Assembly (NCBI RefSeq): GCF_008365385.1
Contig: NZ_QOVF01000002.1
Location: 806,001 to 870,000 of the forward strand
Source of the DNA: Halopseudomonas laoshanensis
GTDB taxonomy: Bacteria; Pseudomonadota; Gammaproteobacteria; Pseudomonadales; Pseudomonadaceae
Length of the DNA stretch: 64,000 bases
Direction: 5' to 3'
A program made the position numbers and the translations under genes. Each line of letters starts with the position of its first letter. Position 1 is the first letter of the stretch. Under the pieces are notes generated by a model, which saw only the letters and a list, made by a program, of their open reading frames with translations, did no database searches and was not told the DNA's origin. Below, in pieces: positions 41,659-51,393 of this stretch.

Positions 41659-43581
41659 ATGAGCATATTCAGTCATTTCCAGAACCGTTTTGAAACCACC
41701 CGGCAGGAAGAGTACAGCCTGCAAGAGTATCTCGACCTCTGCAAAACCGATCCGCTCACCTACGCCACCGGAGCAGAGCGCCTGCTTCGCGCCATTGGTG
41801 AGCCGGAGCAGGTTGACACCTCAATGGACCCCCGGCTTTCACGCATTTTCTCCAACAAGATGATCAAACGTTACCCTGCCTTCGCGGATTTTCACGGCAT
41901 GGAGGACGCCATCGAGCATATTGTCTCCTTCTTCCGCCACGCCGCCCAGGGTCTGGAAGAGCGCAAACAGATCCTCTATCTGCTGGGTCCGGTGGGTGGC
42001 GGTAAGTCGTCATTGGCGGAAAAACTCAAATCCTTGATGCAGCAGGTACCCTTTTATGCGATCAAGGGTTCGCCGGTATTCGAGTCGCCGTTGGGACTGT
42101 TCAGCCCCGATGAAGACGGCGCGATTCTCGAAGAGGACTACGGCATTCCGCGACGCTACATCAACAGCATCATGTCGCCCTGGGCGGTAAAACGCTTGCA
42201 CGAGTTCAATGGCGATATCAGCCAGTTCCGGGTGGTGAAGCTGTACCCCTCGATCCTGCAGCAGATCGCCATCGCCAAGACCGAACCAGGTGATGAAAAC
42301 AACCAGGACATCTCCGCGCTGGTTGGCAAGGTGGATATCCGCAAACTGGAAGAATTCCCGCAGAACGATCCTGATGCTTACAGCTACTCAGGCGCGCTGT
42401 GCCGTGCCAACCAGGGTTTGATGGAATTCGTCGAGATGTTCAAGGCGCCGATCAAGGTGCTGCACCCGCTGCTGACGGCTACCCAGGAGGGCAACTACAA
42501 CAGCACCGAGGGCCTCGGTGCGATTCCGTTTAACGGCGTGATTCTGGCCCACTCCAACGAATCCGAATGGCATACCTTCCGCAACAACAAGAACAACGAA
42601 GCCTTTATTGACCGCATCTATATCGTCAAGGTGCCCTACTGCGTGCGCGTGACGGACGAAATTCAGATCTATCAGAAGCTGCTGACCAGCAGCTCGCTGG
42701 CCCACGCACACTGCGCCCCCGATACGCTGAAAATGCTTGCGCAGTTCACTGTGCTGTCACGCCTCAAGGAACCGGAAAACTCCAACGTCTACTCGAAGAT
42801 GCGGATTTACGACGGTGAAAACCTCAAAGACACCGACCCCAAAGCCAAGTCAATCCAGGAATACCGTGACGCCGCTGGTGTGGATGAGGGCATGAACGGT
42901 CTGTCGACCCGTTTTGCCTTCAAGATCCTGTCCAAGGTCTTCAACTACGACAACAGCGAGGTCGCGGCCAATCCGGTGCACCTGCTGTATGTACTCGAAC
43001 AGCAGATCGAGCAGGAGCAATTCGCCAACGATGTCAGCGAGCGTTACCTGCGCTTTATCAAGGAATACCTGGCGCCGCGTTACGTCGACTTTATCGGCAA
43101 GGAAATCCAGACCGCCTATCTGGAGTCCTACAGCGAGTATGGGCAGAACATCTTTGATCGCTACGTGATGTACGCCGATTTCTGGATTCAAGACCAGGAG
43201 TACCGCGACCCGGACACCGGCGAAATCCTCAACCGCGTCGCACTTAATGAGGAGTTGGAAAAGATCGAAAAGCCCGCCGGCATCAGCAACCCGAAGGATT
43301 TCCGCAACGAGATCGTCAACTTCATGCTTCGCGCCCGCGCGCAAAACAATGGCAAGAATCCATCCTGGCTGTCTTACGAGAAGCTGCGGATAGTGATTGA
43401 GAAGAAGATGTTCTCCAATACCGAAGATCTGCTCCCGGTCATCAGCTTCAACGCCAAGGCCTCCAAAGAAGATCAGAAGAAGCACGGCGATTTTGTCAGC
43501 CGCATGGTCGAGCGTGGCTACACGGAAAAACAGGTACGTCTGCTTTCGGAATGGTATCTGCGCGTGCGTAAGGCCCAATAA
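41659..43581 (+). CDS. prkA: PrkA-family serine protein kinase (YeaG)
   Basis: 640 residues. N-terminal AAA-type domain with P-loop 'LLGPVGGGKSSLAEKLKSLM' start near residue 110, 'GAILEEDYGIPRRYINS' near 155, 'NRGLMEF'-like region ('CRANQGLMEFVEMFKAP' near 247), and a C-terminal PrkA kinase-related domain. In E. coli YeaG is needed for survival of starvation and stress, with its neighbours YeaH and YcgB. The ATG at 41659 has AGAGAGG six bases upstream. First gene of prkA-yeaH-spoVR. Confidence 0.95.
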   Translation: MSIFSHFQNRFETTRQEEYSLQEYLDLCKTDPLTYATGAERLLRAIGEPEQVDTSMDPRLSRIFSNKMIKRYPAFADFHGMEDAIEHIVSFFRHAAQGLEERKQILYLLGPVGGGKSSLAEKLKSLMQQVPFYAIKGSPVFESPLGLFSPDEDGAILEEDYGIPRRYINSIMSPWAVKRLHEFNGDISQFRVVKLYPSILQQIAIAKTEPGDENNQDISALVGKVDIRKLEEFPQNDPDAYSYSGALCRANQGLMEFVEMFKAPIKVLHPLLTATQEGNYNSTEGLGAIPFNGVILAHSNESEWHTFRNNKNNEAFIDRIYIVKVPYCVRVTDEIQIYQKLLTSSSLAHAHCAPDTLKMLAQFTVLSRLKEPENSNVYSKMRIYDGENLKDTDPKAKSIQEYRDAAGVDEGMNGLSTRFAFKILSKVFNYDNSEVAANPVHLLYVLEQQIEQEQFANDVSERYLRFIKEYLAPRYVDFIGKEIQTAYLESYSEYGQNIFDRYVMYADFWIQDQEYRDPDTGEILNRVALNEELEKIEKPAGISNPKDFRNEIVNFMLRARAQNNGKNPSWLSYEKLRIVIEKKMFSNTEDLLPVISFNAKASKEDQKKHGDFVSRMVERGYTEKQVRLLSEWYLRVRKAQ

Positions 43582-43599
43582 CGGCAAAGTCGTTATTGG

Positions 43600-43725
43600 G
43601 CCGCTGCAAGCTTGACGCTACAAGCTGCAAGCAAACCTAGACGGCACACGCAGAAGTCACTTGAGCAAGACACCGCCAGCGTTTGGCTTGTCGCTTGAAG
43701 CTTGAGGCTTGAAGCTGCAACTCGG
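43600..43725. repeat. Dispersed GCTTGAAGCTTG repeat between prkA and yeaH
   Basis: Contains CAAGCTTGACGCTACAAGC on one side and GCTTGTCGCTTGAAGC on the other, roughly inverted to each other around about 80 bases, so the transcript could fold into a long imperfect stem between two genes of one operon. Related to the copies near 1.95, 22.5 and 46.6 kb. Confidence 0.6.
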
Positions 43726-43743
43726 CGCTGGCCCGGAGGGGTC

Positions 43744-45015
43744 ATGAGCTACGTTATCGATCGTCGCCTAAACGGCAAGAACAAGAGCACAGTGAACCGG
43801 CAACGGTTCCTGCGCCGTTACAAGACCCATATCAAGAAAGCGGTCGAAGAAGCCGTGGGTCGCCGTTCGATTACCGACATCGCTGGCGGCGAGCAGATCA
43901 GCATTCCTGGCCGGGATATCGATGAGCCGATTTTCCACCACGGCCAGGGTGGGCGGAAGACCGGTGTGCATCCTGGCAACCGTGATTTCAGCACTGGCGA
44001 CCGCATTCCCCGGCCAGATGGCGGCGGTGGCGGCCAGGGTGGCAGCCAGGCCGGTGACAGCGGCGAAGGGATGGATGAGTTTGTATTTCAGATTACACAG
44101 GACGAGTTTCTTGACTTCATGTTCGAAGATCTGGCCCTGCCCAATCTGGTCAAGCGCCACCTGACCGGCACCGACACCTTCAAACCAGTGCGTGCCGGTA
44201 TCAGCCAGCAAGGCAATCCGTCCCGGATCAACATAGTGCGCTCTATGCGCGCCTCACACGCCCGGCGTATCGCGTTGAGCGGCAGCAGCCGCCGTCGCTT
44301 GCGTGAAGCCACCAAGGAATTGGAGTTACTGCGCCAGCAACAACCTGACAATCTGATAGATCAGAAAGTACTGCAGGAGGAAATAGACGCCCTGCAAAAG
44401 CGTATTGACCGGATCCCGTTTCTGGATACCTTCGACCTGCGCTACAACCTGATTACCAAACAGCCCAACCCGAGCTCCAAGGCCGTCATGTTTTGCCTGA
44501 TGGATGTATCCGGCTCGATGACCCAGGCGACCAAAGATCTGGCCAAGCGATTCTATATCCTGCTCTATCTGTTTCTGCGGCGAAATTACGAGCGGATCGA
44601 GGTGGTCTTTATTCGCCACCACACCAGCGCCAAGGAGGTGGACGAGGAAGAGTTCTTCTACTCTCGCGAAACCGGCGGCACTATCGTCTCCAGCGCTCTA
44701 CGCTTGATGCAGCAGATCGTTGATGAACGCTATGCGCCCGGAGAATGGAACATTTATTGCGCCCAGGCGTCGGACGGCGACAACTGGAACGACGACTCGC
44801 CAATCTGCCGCGAGCTGCTGCTCAAGCAGATCATGCCGGCCATGCAATATTACTGCTATGTGGAAATCACCCCGCGTGAGCATCAGGCTCTCTGGTACGA
44901 ATACGAGCAAGTCACCGAGATGTTCTCCGACAGTTTCGCTCAACAACAGATAGTCGATGCGGGTGATATCTACCCAGTCTTTCGCAAGCTGTTTCAGAAG
45001 AGGATGGCCACATGA
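43744..45015 (+). CDS. yeaH: YeaH/YhbH-family vWA-containing stress protein (UPF0229)
   Basis: 423 residues: basic N-terminus ('[19 protein letters not shown]'), a Gly/Gln-rich stretch near residue 80-110 ('[16 protein letters not shown]'), a coiled segment ('[16 protein letters not shown]'), and a von Willebrand factor A-like domain with the metal site '[21 protein letters not shown]' start near 250. The partner of PrkA and SpoVR in a conserved stress module; molecular role unsettled. ATG at 43744 with GGAGGGG a few bases before. Coupled to spoVR by ATGA. Confidence 0.94.
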   Translation: MSYVIDRRLNGKNKSTVNRQRFLRRYKTHIKKAVEEAVGRRSITDIAGGEQISIPGRDIDEPIFHHGQGGRKTGVHPGNRDFSTGDRIPRPDGGGGGQGGSQAGDSGEGMDEFVFQITQDEFLDFMFEDLALPNLVKRHLTGTDTFKPVRAGISQQGNPSRINIVRSMRASHARRIALSGSSRRRLREATKELELLRQQQPDNLIDQKVLQEEIDALQKRIDRIPFLDTFDLRYNLITKQPNPSSKAVMFCLMDVSGSMTQATKDLAKRFYILLYLFLRRNYERIEVVFIRHHTSAKEVDEEEFFYSRETGGTIVSSALRLMQQIVDERYAPGEWNIYCAQASDGDNWNDDSPICRELLLKQIMPAMQYYCYVEITPREHQALWYEYEQVTEMFSDSFAQQQIVDAGDIYPVFRKLFQKRMAT

Positions 45016-46565
45016 CCCGGCAACCTATCTCCACCGGATCGGAATGGACCTTCGACCTGATCCGCGAATACGACCAGGAAATTGGTCGTATCGCCCACGA
45101 TGTCTACGGACTCGACACCTACCCCAATCAGATTGAAGTGATTTCCGCTGAGCAGATGATGGACGCCTACGCCTCCGTTGGCATGCCGCTGGGCTATCAC
45201 CATTGGTCCTATGGCAAGCATTTCCTGCATACCGAAAAGAACTATAAACGCGGGCAGATGGGCCTGGCCTACGAGATCGTGATCAACTCGGATCCTTGCA
45301 TTGCCTATCTGATGGAAGAAAATACCATGACCATGCAGGCGCTGGTCATCGCCCATGCCTGCTACGGCCACAACTCGTTCTTCAAGGGCAACTACCTGTT
45401 CCGCAGCTGGACCGATGCCAGCGCGATCATCGATTACCTGGTGTTCGCCCGGCATTACATCAACGAATGCGAGGAGCGTCATGGCATCGATGCCGTCGAG
45501 GATATTCTCGACTCCTGCCATGCGCTGATGAATTACGGGGTTGATAGGTACAAACGTCCCTATCCCATCTCAGCCGAAGAAGAGCGCCTGCGCCAACAGG
45601 AACGTGAGGAGCATCTGCAACGGCAGGTCAACGAGCTCTGGCGCACCATCCCCGTCAGTGCCAGCGCGCGGGACAAGCTGGCTCAGGAGCCGCGTTACCC
45701 TAGCGAGCCACAGGAAAACTTGCTGTATTTCATCGAAAAGAACGCGCCGCTGCTCGAGCCTTGGCAGCGTGAAGTGGTGCGTATCGTGCGCAAGGTCGCG
45801 CAATACTTCTATCCGCAACGCCAGACCCAAGTGATGAATGAAGGCTGGGCCACCTTCTGGCATTACACCCTGCTCAACCATCTGTATGACGAGGGCAAGG
45901 TCACAGAAGGCTTCATCATCGAGTTTCTGCAGTCGCACACCAGCGTGATCTATCAGCCACCGTTCGACAGCCAGTGGTATAGCGGTATCAATCCCTATGC
46001 ATTGGGCTTTGCGATGATGCAGGACATCCGGCGTATCTGCGAAGCGCCCACCGAAGAAGATCGCCGCTGGTTCCCGGACATTGCCGGCAGTGATTGGCTG
46101 GAAACACTCAAGTTCGCCATGCGCACCTTCAAGGACGAGAGCTTTATCCTGCAATACCTTTCGCCCAAGGTAATACGTGACCTGAAGCTGTTCGCCATAG
46201 CCGATGACGAATCCGATGACCATCTGCAGGTTTCAGCCATTCACGACGACAGCGGCTATCGGGCGGTACGCGAACACTTGGCCGCCCAATACAACCTGGG
46301 CAACCGTGAGCCCAACATACAGGTGTGGGAAGTGGACCGCCGCGGTGACCGGTCACTCACCCTGCACCACCAGCGTCACGACGGTAAGCCTCTGGGCGAG
46401 TCCACTGGGGAAATGCTCAAGCATCTGCACCGGTTGTGGGGCTTTGATATCCACCTGCACAGCCTGGATGGCGCCGTAATGATGACCCAGATGCACGTCC
46501 CGCCGCGGCCGGAAAGCCCGAGTGACAAGCTGCCGCGCTTCGATCTGAATATTCCGCCTATCTAA
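45012..46565 (+). CDS. SpoVR/YcgB-family protein
   Basis: 517 residues, the full length of the SpoVR family. Seen: '[27 protein letters not shown]' region, '[15 protein letters not shown]' near residue 57, '[19 protein letters not shown]' near 113, '[11 protein letters not shown]' near 276 (the HEXXH-like metal ligands of SpoVR proteins are in this kind of segment) and a C-terminal domain. In B. subtilis SpoVR acts in spore cortex formation; in non-spore-formers it goes with PrkA and YeaH, with an unknown enzymatic role. It overlaps yeaH by four bases. Confidence 0.95.
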   Translation: MTRQPISTGSEWTFDLIREYDQEIGRIAHDVYGLDTYPNQIEVISAEQMMDAYASVGMPLGYHHWSYGKHFLHTEKNYKRGQMGLAYEIVINSDPCIAYLMEENTMTMQALVIAHACYGHNSFFKGNYLFRSWTDASAIIDYLVFARHYINECEERHGIDAVEDILDSCHALMNYGVDRYKRPYPISAEEERLRQQEREEHLQRQVNELWRTIPVSASARDKLAQEPRYPSEPQENLLYFIEKNAPLLEPWQREVVRIVRKVAQYFYPQRQTQVMNEGWATFWHYTLLNHLYDEGKVTEGFIIEFLQSHTSVIYQPPFDSQWYSGINPYALGFAMMQDIRRICEAPTEEDRRWFPDIAGSDWLETLKFAMRTFKDESFILQYLSPKVIRDLKLFAIADDESDDHLQVSAIHDDSGYRAVREHLAAQYNLGNREPNIQVWEVDRRGDRSLTLHHQRHDGKPLGESTGEMLKHLHRLWGFDIHLHSLDGAVMMTQMHVPPRPESPSDKLPRFDLNIPPI

Positions 46566-46610
46566 CCAGCCCCAGCAAAGGCAACACCTCTGCCTAGAGG
46601 GAGAAGCTTG

Positions 46611-46651
46611 CAGTTTTCAGCTTGAAGCTTGAAGCTTGAAGCTGAAAACTG
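46611..46651. repeat. Dispersed repeat forming a perfect 13-bp hairpin before cca
   Basis: CAGTTTTCAGCTT (46611-46623) and AAGCTGAAAACTG (46639-46651) are exact reverse complements, with tandem GAAGCTT words in the loop. It ends 20 bases before the cca ATG. Member of the repeat family also seen near 1.95, 22.5 and 43.6 kb. Confidence 0.75.
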
Positions 46652-46670
46652 GTTCGAGACCCTAGACTCA

Positions 46671-47915
46671 ATGTCATCTACCTATTCCACCTATCTGGTT
46701 GGCGGCGCCGTGCGCGACCAACTGCTTGGCCACCCCTTCAGTGATTATGATTGGGTAGTCGTCGGCGCTACGCCGGAGGCCATGCTCGAAGCCGGATTTC
46801 GACCGGTTGGCCAGGACTTTCCGGTGTTCCTGCATCCAAAAACCGGCGAAGAATATGCGCTGGCGCGGACCGAGCGCAAAAGCGGCCAGGGTTATGGCGG
46901 CTTTACCTTCCACACCAGCCCGGACGTGACGCTGGAGCAGGATCTGATTCGCCGCGACCTGACCATCAATGCCATGGCCATGGACGCCGACTGCAAGCTG
47001 ATAGACCCCTATGGGGGCCAACGCGACCTCGCCGCTCGCCTGCTGCGGCATGTGTCCCCCGCCTTTGTCGAAGATCCGATGCGCGTGTTACGCGTTGCCC
47101 GCTACGCCGCCCGTTATCACCGCATGGGTTTCAAGGTCGCCCCTGAGACCATGCAACTGATGCGTGAGCTGGCGGAGAGCGGCGAGCTACAGGCATTGAC
47201 CGCGGAGCGTAGCTGGAAGGAAATCAGCCGAGCGCTGATGGAACCCAACCCCGAGATTTTTATCCGGGTACTGCGTGATTGCGGGGCGCTGGCCGAGCTC
47301 CTGCCGGAGGTAGACCGCCTGTTCGGCGTGCCCCAGCCCAAGGTCCACCATCCGGAAGTCGATACCGGCGAGCACTTGCTGCTGGTGCTGCAAGCCGCCG
47401 CCCGGATGCAACTGACCTTGGCTGCCCGCTGGGCCTGCCTGCTGCATGATCTGGGCAAGGGGCTGACCGACCCCGTCCATTGGCCCAAGCACCATGGCCA
47501 TGAAACCAAGGGTCTGGCCGCGGTAAAAGCGGCAAATCAGCGCTGCAAGGCACCGCGCGAATGTCAGGAACTGGCGCTGCTCACTTGTGAATACCACACC
47601 CACTGCCACCGCGCGCTGGAGCTCAAGCCCGGTACATTGCTCAAACTGTTCAAGGCCTTCGACATCTACCGCCGGCCAGAACGCTTTGAGCAGTTTCTCG
47701 GTGCTTGCGAAGCCGATGCCCACGGCCGCACCGGGCTGGAGAACGAGCCTTATCCCCAGGCAGCCTATCTACGCGCAGCTGCCGCGGCAGCACGCAGTGT
47801 CAGTGTCGAATCGCTGCTGGCACAAGGATTGGAGGGGGCTGACCTGGGGAAAGGGCTGGAGCGTGAACGGGAAAAAGCGATTGCCGGTTTCAAAGCTGAG
47901 TATATCGTCAGTTGA
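46671..47915 (+). CDS. cca: Multifunctional CCA tRNA nucleotidyltransferase with HD domain
   Basis: 414 residues. The N-terminal nucleotidyltransferase core has '[15 protein letters not shown]' at residue 7-21 and the catalytic aspartates in '[14 protein letters not shown]' near 23-36; '[12 protein letters not shown]' near 92 and '[16 protein letters not shown]' near 133 are typical. The C-terminal HD domain carries '[14 protein letters not shown]' near 258, marking the gamma-proteobacterial form with extra phosphohydrolase activity. It adds and repairs tRNA 3'-CCA ends. The ATG at 46671 is the first sensible start; no strong ribosome site is seen because the repeat hairpin sits just before it. 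Confidence 0.95.
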   Translation: MSSTYSTYLVGGAVRDQLLGHPFSDYDWVVVGATPEAMLEAGFRPVGQDFPVFLHPKTGEEYALARTERKSGQGYGGFTFHTSPDVTLEQDLIRRDLTINAMAMDADCKLIDPYGGQRDLAARLLRHVSPAFVEDPMRVLRVARYAARYHRMGFKVAPETMQLMRELAESGELQALTAERSWKEISRALMEPNPEIFIRVLRDCGALAELLPEVDRLFGVPQPKVHHPEVDTGEHLLLVLQAAARMQLTLAARWACLLHDLGKGLTDPVHWPKHHGHETKGLAAVKAANQRCKAPRECQELALLTCEYHTHCHRALELKPGTLLKLFKAFDIYRRPERFEQFLGACEADAHGRTGLENEPYPQAAYLRAAAAAARSVSVESLLAQGLEGADLGKGLEREREKAIAGFKAEYIVS

Positions 47916-48006
47916 AAACCAGCTTCATGACGGCCACCGCCAGGCCGCGGCAAGCTTCAAAATCAGGCCGAATACGGGCGCTCTAACGAGACTGAACGGG
48001 CAACCT

Positions 48007-48555
48007 TTACCTGCCCAAAGTCGAGCGCAAAGCATGCGCCTGAATTAATTCCACCGGCGTCAAAGCCCGGCCGCGCCATTCAAACGCCACCGGCCATAAT
48101 GCCTGATTACCTTGCCAGTCTGCCCAGAGCTCGGCATGGGTGTGGCCACTGCCAGGCAATATCGCGTGCGGGGCCAGCAGGGCCAAGGGCCAGAGCACAA
48201 AAGCATTACGCCGGACTTCCGGCCGCGGCAGGGTCAGCCCCTGATGCTCACCCGCCAGATTACCGTAGGTAAGAACGTCGATATCCAGCGTAATGCGGCT
48301 CGGCGAAGGCGAATCACGCCGGCCGCAGGCTGCCTCAATCGCCTTGAGTCCGGAAGCAAGATCGCTCAGCGGCAGGTGCGTTTCGGCCCCGACAATCATG
48401 TTCAGAAAACGACGGCCCAATACGCCCACCGCGTCACTTTCAAATACCGGCGATACATCCAGTGGACCCAATAACTGCTCAAGCGCATCCAGGCCGCGAC
48501 CGAGAAAATGCTCCCGATCGGTATTGCTGCCCACGCCGAGAAAAACCATGGTCAT
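48007..48555 (-). CDS. folK: 2-amino-4-hydroxy-6-hydroxymethyldihydropteridine pyrophosphokinase
   Basis: 182-residue folate-pathway enzyme that pyrophosphorylates hydroxymethyldihydropterin before dihydropteroate synthase. Seen: 'VFLGVGSNTDREHFLGRGL' at the start, 'SDAVGVLGRRFLNMIVG' near residue 40, 'ITLDIDVLTYGNL' near 88 (metal-binding D-x-D) and 'RNAFVLWPLALLAPH' near 112. The ATG overlaps the folB stop (ATGA), so the two folate genes form an operon; a second ATG two codons on is possible. Confidence 0.93.
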   Translation of the reverse strand: MTMVFLGVGSNTDREHFLGRGLDALEQLLGPLDVSPVFESDAVGVLGRRFLNMIVGAETHLPLSDLASGLKAIEAACGRRDSPSPSRITLDIDVLTYGNLAGEHQGLTLPRPEVRRNAFVLWPLALLAPHAILPGSGHTHAELWADWQGNQALWPVAFEWRGRALTPVELIQAHALRSTLGR

Positions 48556-48914
48556 ACGGGACGCGCCCCGCGCTCGATTAGCACGCCTACGCCACCGCTA
48601 GCCTGTTCTATCGCACCCGGTTTGGTCACGCGCAGGCGCAACCAGGGCACAGCAAATTCCTGCATCACCAGCGCCGCGACATGTTCGGCCAGGGCTTCGA
48701 CCAGTTGAAATTGACTGCTGGCTACATACTCAAGCACCCGTGTGCTGACCGCCGCATAATCCAGCGTCGCACTTAAATCATCGCCCGCGGCAGCTGCTCG
48801 AATATCCCAACTCATTTCCAGATCGAGCACCAGCGGTTGCAGAATGGTCCGCTCCCAGTCATAAACGCCGATGACGGCTTCGACTGACAACCCTTTGATA
48901 AATACCTGATCCAC
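48552..48914 (-). CDS. folB: Dihydroneopterin aldolase
   Basis: 120 residues. Seen: 'VFIKGLSVEAVIGVYDWERTILQPL' start with the catalytic 'GVYDWER', 'LDYAAVSTRVLEYV' near 67, and 'QLVEALAEHVAALVM' near 85. It splits dihydroneopterin to hydroxymethyldihydropterin, the FolK substrate. Divergent from plsY with about 105 bases between, which must contain both promoters. Confidence 0.95.
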   Translation of the reverse strand: MDQVFIKGLSVEAVIGVYDWERTILQPLVLDLEMSWDIRAAAAGDDLSATLDYAAVSTRVLEYVASSQFQLVEALAEHVAALVMQEFAVPWLRLRVTKPGAIEQASGGVGVLIERGARPV

Positions 48915-49019
48915 AGGACGCTCCAGTTTTTTCGCTCAGGGTTCTACAAACGTGTTGAGCATGAGCGAGCCGAATACCATCGGGTCGACTACAATCGAAT
49001 TTTGATCACGGCGAGAGCC

Positions 49020-49604
49020 ATGCCCACTTCATTCATCCTGCTGCTGTGTATTGCCTATCTACTCGGCTCGGTTTCCTTCGCCGTGCTTATCAGCCTGTTG
49101 CGGCGGCTGCCGGACCCGCGCAGCATGGGCTCCGGCAACCCCGGCGCAAGCAATATGCTGCGGGTGGGCGGCAAATCCCTGGCGCTGGCTACCCTGCTCG
49201 GCGATCTGGGCAAAGGCGCGCTGGCCGTCTGGCTGGCCCAGCGTGCAGGGCTTGAGTCTGCAGCGCAAGGCTGGATCGCGCTGGCTGCGGTTACCGGCCA
49301 TATCCTGCCTGTATTCCATCGTTTGCGCGGCGGCAAAGGTGTTGCCACTGCGGCAGGCGCACTGCTGATCCTGTCCTGGCCGGCGGCGTTGGTCGTCAGT
49401 GCAATCTGGCTGGCCACCTTTGCCACCCTGCGCATAGCTTCCGTCGCATCGATAACGGCCTGCGTATGTCTGCTGCCCTGGCTCGCCTGGCAGCGACCAG
49501 AGCTGTTACTGCCCTGCAGCATCATGGTGCTGTTGATTCTGTTGCGTCACCGGCTGAATATTGGCCGCTTGCTGACCGGCAGCGAGAATCACTTCAAGAA
49601 CTAG
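49020..49604 (+). CDS. plsY: Glycerol-3-phosphate acyltransferase PlsY
   Basis: 194-residue inner-membrane protein with five or so hydrophobic helices that acylates glycerol 3-phosphate using acyl-phosphate. Seen: 'LLCIAYLLGSVSFAVLIS' first helix, the substrate motif 'MGSGNPGASNMLRVGGK' near residue 36, and 'GHILPVFHRLRGGKGVATAAG' start near 92. The ATG at 49020 gives a normal N-terminus; an upstream start at 49002 would add six residues. Convergent with tsaD, eight bases apart. Confidence 0.95.
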   Translation: MPTSFILLLCIAYLLGSVSFAVLISLLRRLPDPRSMGSGNPGASNMLRVGGKSLALATLLGDLGKGALAVWLAQRAGLESAAQGWIALAAVTGHILPVFHRLRGGKGVATAAGALLILSWPAALVVSAIWLATFATLRIASVASITACVCLLPWLAWQRPELLLPCSIMVLLILLRHRLNIGRLLTGSENHFKN

Positions 49605-49612
49605 CGTCACGC

Positions 49613-50641
49613 TCAGTTAATGGGCGGTAGCTCTTCCATCGGCCAGCGCGCCCGCGCCTCGATACCAGACTGATCGTGCTGGCCAGCCATCAGCCGCTGA
49701 CAACCAGCGTAGGCGATCATCGCGCCGTTATCCGTGCAGAATTCCGGGCGCGCATAGAACAGCTCGCCCTTGAGCCCCTTGGCCATGGCCTCCAACGACG
49801 CGCGTAAGTGCCGATTGGCACTGACGCCGCCGGCGATCACCAAGCGATTCAGCCCGCAGGCCTTGAGCGCGCGCTTGCATTTGATTGTCAGGGTGTCGAC
49901 CACCGCCTGTTCAAAGGCCAACGCCACATCACAGCGCGTCTGCTCGCCAGCATCACCCTGAGCGACACATTGCTGCCAGGCGTTCAAGGTAGCGGTCTTA
50001 AGACCACTAAAGCTGAAATCCAGACCGGGGCGATCGGTCATCGGGCGTGGAAAGACAAAGCGACCCGGGGTGCCCGAAGCAGCCAATCGGGCGATTTCCG
50101 GGCCGCCGGGATAAGGCAGCCCCATCAGCTTGGCGGTTTTGTCGAAGGCTTCACCGGCGGCATCGTCGAGAGATTCGCCCAGCAACTGATACTGGCCAAT
50201 ACCGTCGACTCGCACCAGTTGGGTATGCCCGCCTGACACCAGCAGCGCAACAAAGGGAAAGGCCGGGGGGGACGCCTCAAGCATCGGCGCCAGCAGATGG
50301 CCTTCCATATGGTGCACACCCAAGGCCGGTACGCCCCAGGCAAACGCCAGCGCCCGCGCGCAAGCGCCGCCCACCAGCAGCGCACCTACCAAGCCGGGGC
50401 CGGCGGTATAGACCACGCCGTCGACATCACCCTCGGCCACGCCAGCGCTCGCGAATACTTCCCGCATCAGCGGTACCAGGCGCTTCACGTGATCACGCGA
50501 CGCCAGCTCGGGTACGACGCCGCCGTACACCCGATGCAGATCGATCTGACTGAACAAGGCGTCCGCCAGCAGCCCGCGCTCGCTGTCGTAGAGCGCAATG
50601 CCGGTTTCATCGCAGGAAGTTTCTATACCCAGAACACGCAT
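49613..50641 (-). CDS. tsaD: tRNA N6-threonylcarbamoyladenosine transferase subunit TsaD
   Basis: 342 residues, ASKHA fold. Seen: '[19 protein letters not shown]' start, the metal-binding '[13 protein letters not shown]' near residue 110, '[29 protein letters not shown]' start near 135, '[21 protein letters not shown]' region, and '[13 protein letters not shown]' near 268. It forms t6A37 in ANN-decoding tRNAs, including the tRNA-Ile2 encoded at 55.3 kb. Divergent from rpsU with about 240 bases between. Confidence 0.97.
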   Translation of the reverse strand: MRVLGIETSCDETGIALYDSERGLLADALFSQIDLHRVYGGVVPELASRDHVKRLVPLMREVFASAGVAEGDVDGVVYTAGPGLVGALLVGGACARALAFAWGVPALGVHHMEGHLLAPMLEASPPAFPFVALLVSGGHTQLVRVDGIGQYQLLGESLDDAAGEAFDKTAKLMGLPYPGGPEIARLAASGTPGRFVFPRPMTDRPGLDFSFSGLKTATLNAWQQCVAQGDAGEQTRCDVALAFEQAVVDTLTIKCKRALKACGLNRLVIAGGVSANRHLRASLEAMAKGLKGELFYARPEFCTDNGAMIAYAGCQRLMAGQHDQSGIEARARWPMEELPPIN

Positions 50642-50773
50642 AATAAATCAGCTACCGATGGACATCAGGAAAGTGGGCATGCATGATAATCGCCCCTTGG
50701 CCGCCAGACCAGACTTTCCGGGTGTCGATGCCCATCTGCCAGCGGGATTTTCACACTGACATCGAATCTTGTT

Positions 50774-50802
50774 TTGCATTTCCCGAATGAAGGCGGTAAC
50801 AT
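50774..50802 (+). promoter_or_regulatory. Sigma-70 promoter candidate for rpsU
   Basis: -35 TTGCAT (50774-50779), 17-base spacer, -10 TAACAT (50797-50802), about 80 bases upstream of the rpsU ATG in the tsaD-rpsU gap. Confidence 0.55.
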
Positions 50803-50881
50803 CCGCTCCCCTTAGAAATGCAATCGCCCACGGCCACGGCCGAGGGTTATGACCCACAGCACATTGTCAGAAAGGTACGAA

Positions 50882-51097
50882 ATGCCTGCCGTCAAATTAA
50901 AAGAGAACGAACCCTTCGACGTCGCACTGCGCCGCTTCAAGCGCTCTTGCGAAAAAGCTGGTGTGTTGGCTGAAGTCCGCCGCCGCGAGTTTTACGAGAA
51001 GCCCACTACCGAGCGCAAGCGCAAGGCTGCTGCCGCTGTAAAGCGTCACGCCAAGAAGCTTCAGCGCGAACAGCGTCGTCACGTACGCCTGTACTGA
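50882..51097 (+). CDS. rpsU: 30S ribosomal protein bS21
   Basis: 71-residue basic protein of the small subunit platform next to the anti-Shine-Dalgarno. Seen: '[21 protein letters not shown]' start and a C-terminal run of Lys/Arg ('[16 protein letters not shown]'). The ATG at 50882 with AAAGG upstream; an 11-codon extension is not supported. First gene of the classic rpsU-dnaG-rpoD macromolecular synthesis cluster. Confidence 0.98.
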   Translation: MPAVKLKENEPFDVALRRFKRSCEKAGVLAEVRRREFYEKPTTERKRKAAAAVKRHAKKLQREQRRHVRLY

Positions 51098-51393
51098 GTT
51101 TCAGTCTGTCTGTTTGCGAGTCCGATCGGGCTCGCCGGGTCTGCACCGCAAGGTAGTGATCCAGACAGGCTGATACTGCTAAGCTCTACGCATCTTTCCG
51201 GCCTTCCAACGTATTGGAATGGGCTGGATTTTTGTGCTTGGCTGATTTCGTTGGCTGCTAAAGTGGCGCGTGGAGGCTGGCATGATCAGGCCGAACGCAC
51301 CCCGAGATGGCGTAACTCGACCCAACCAGTCCGCGCAAAGACGAGAGCCGCGCTACTTACTGCGGCGGATATCGACATCGCAAGGCAGTCCCG
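51098..51393 (+). promoter_or_regulatory. rpsU-dnaG intergenic region with hairpin
   Basis: No gene. It includes a hairpin GCGAG/CTCGC at 51116-51135 just after rpsU without a T tract. In the known operon a terminator and RNA-processing site between rpsU and dnaG keep primase low while S21 is abundant; the hairpin is a candidate for part of that function (inference). Confidence 0.5.
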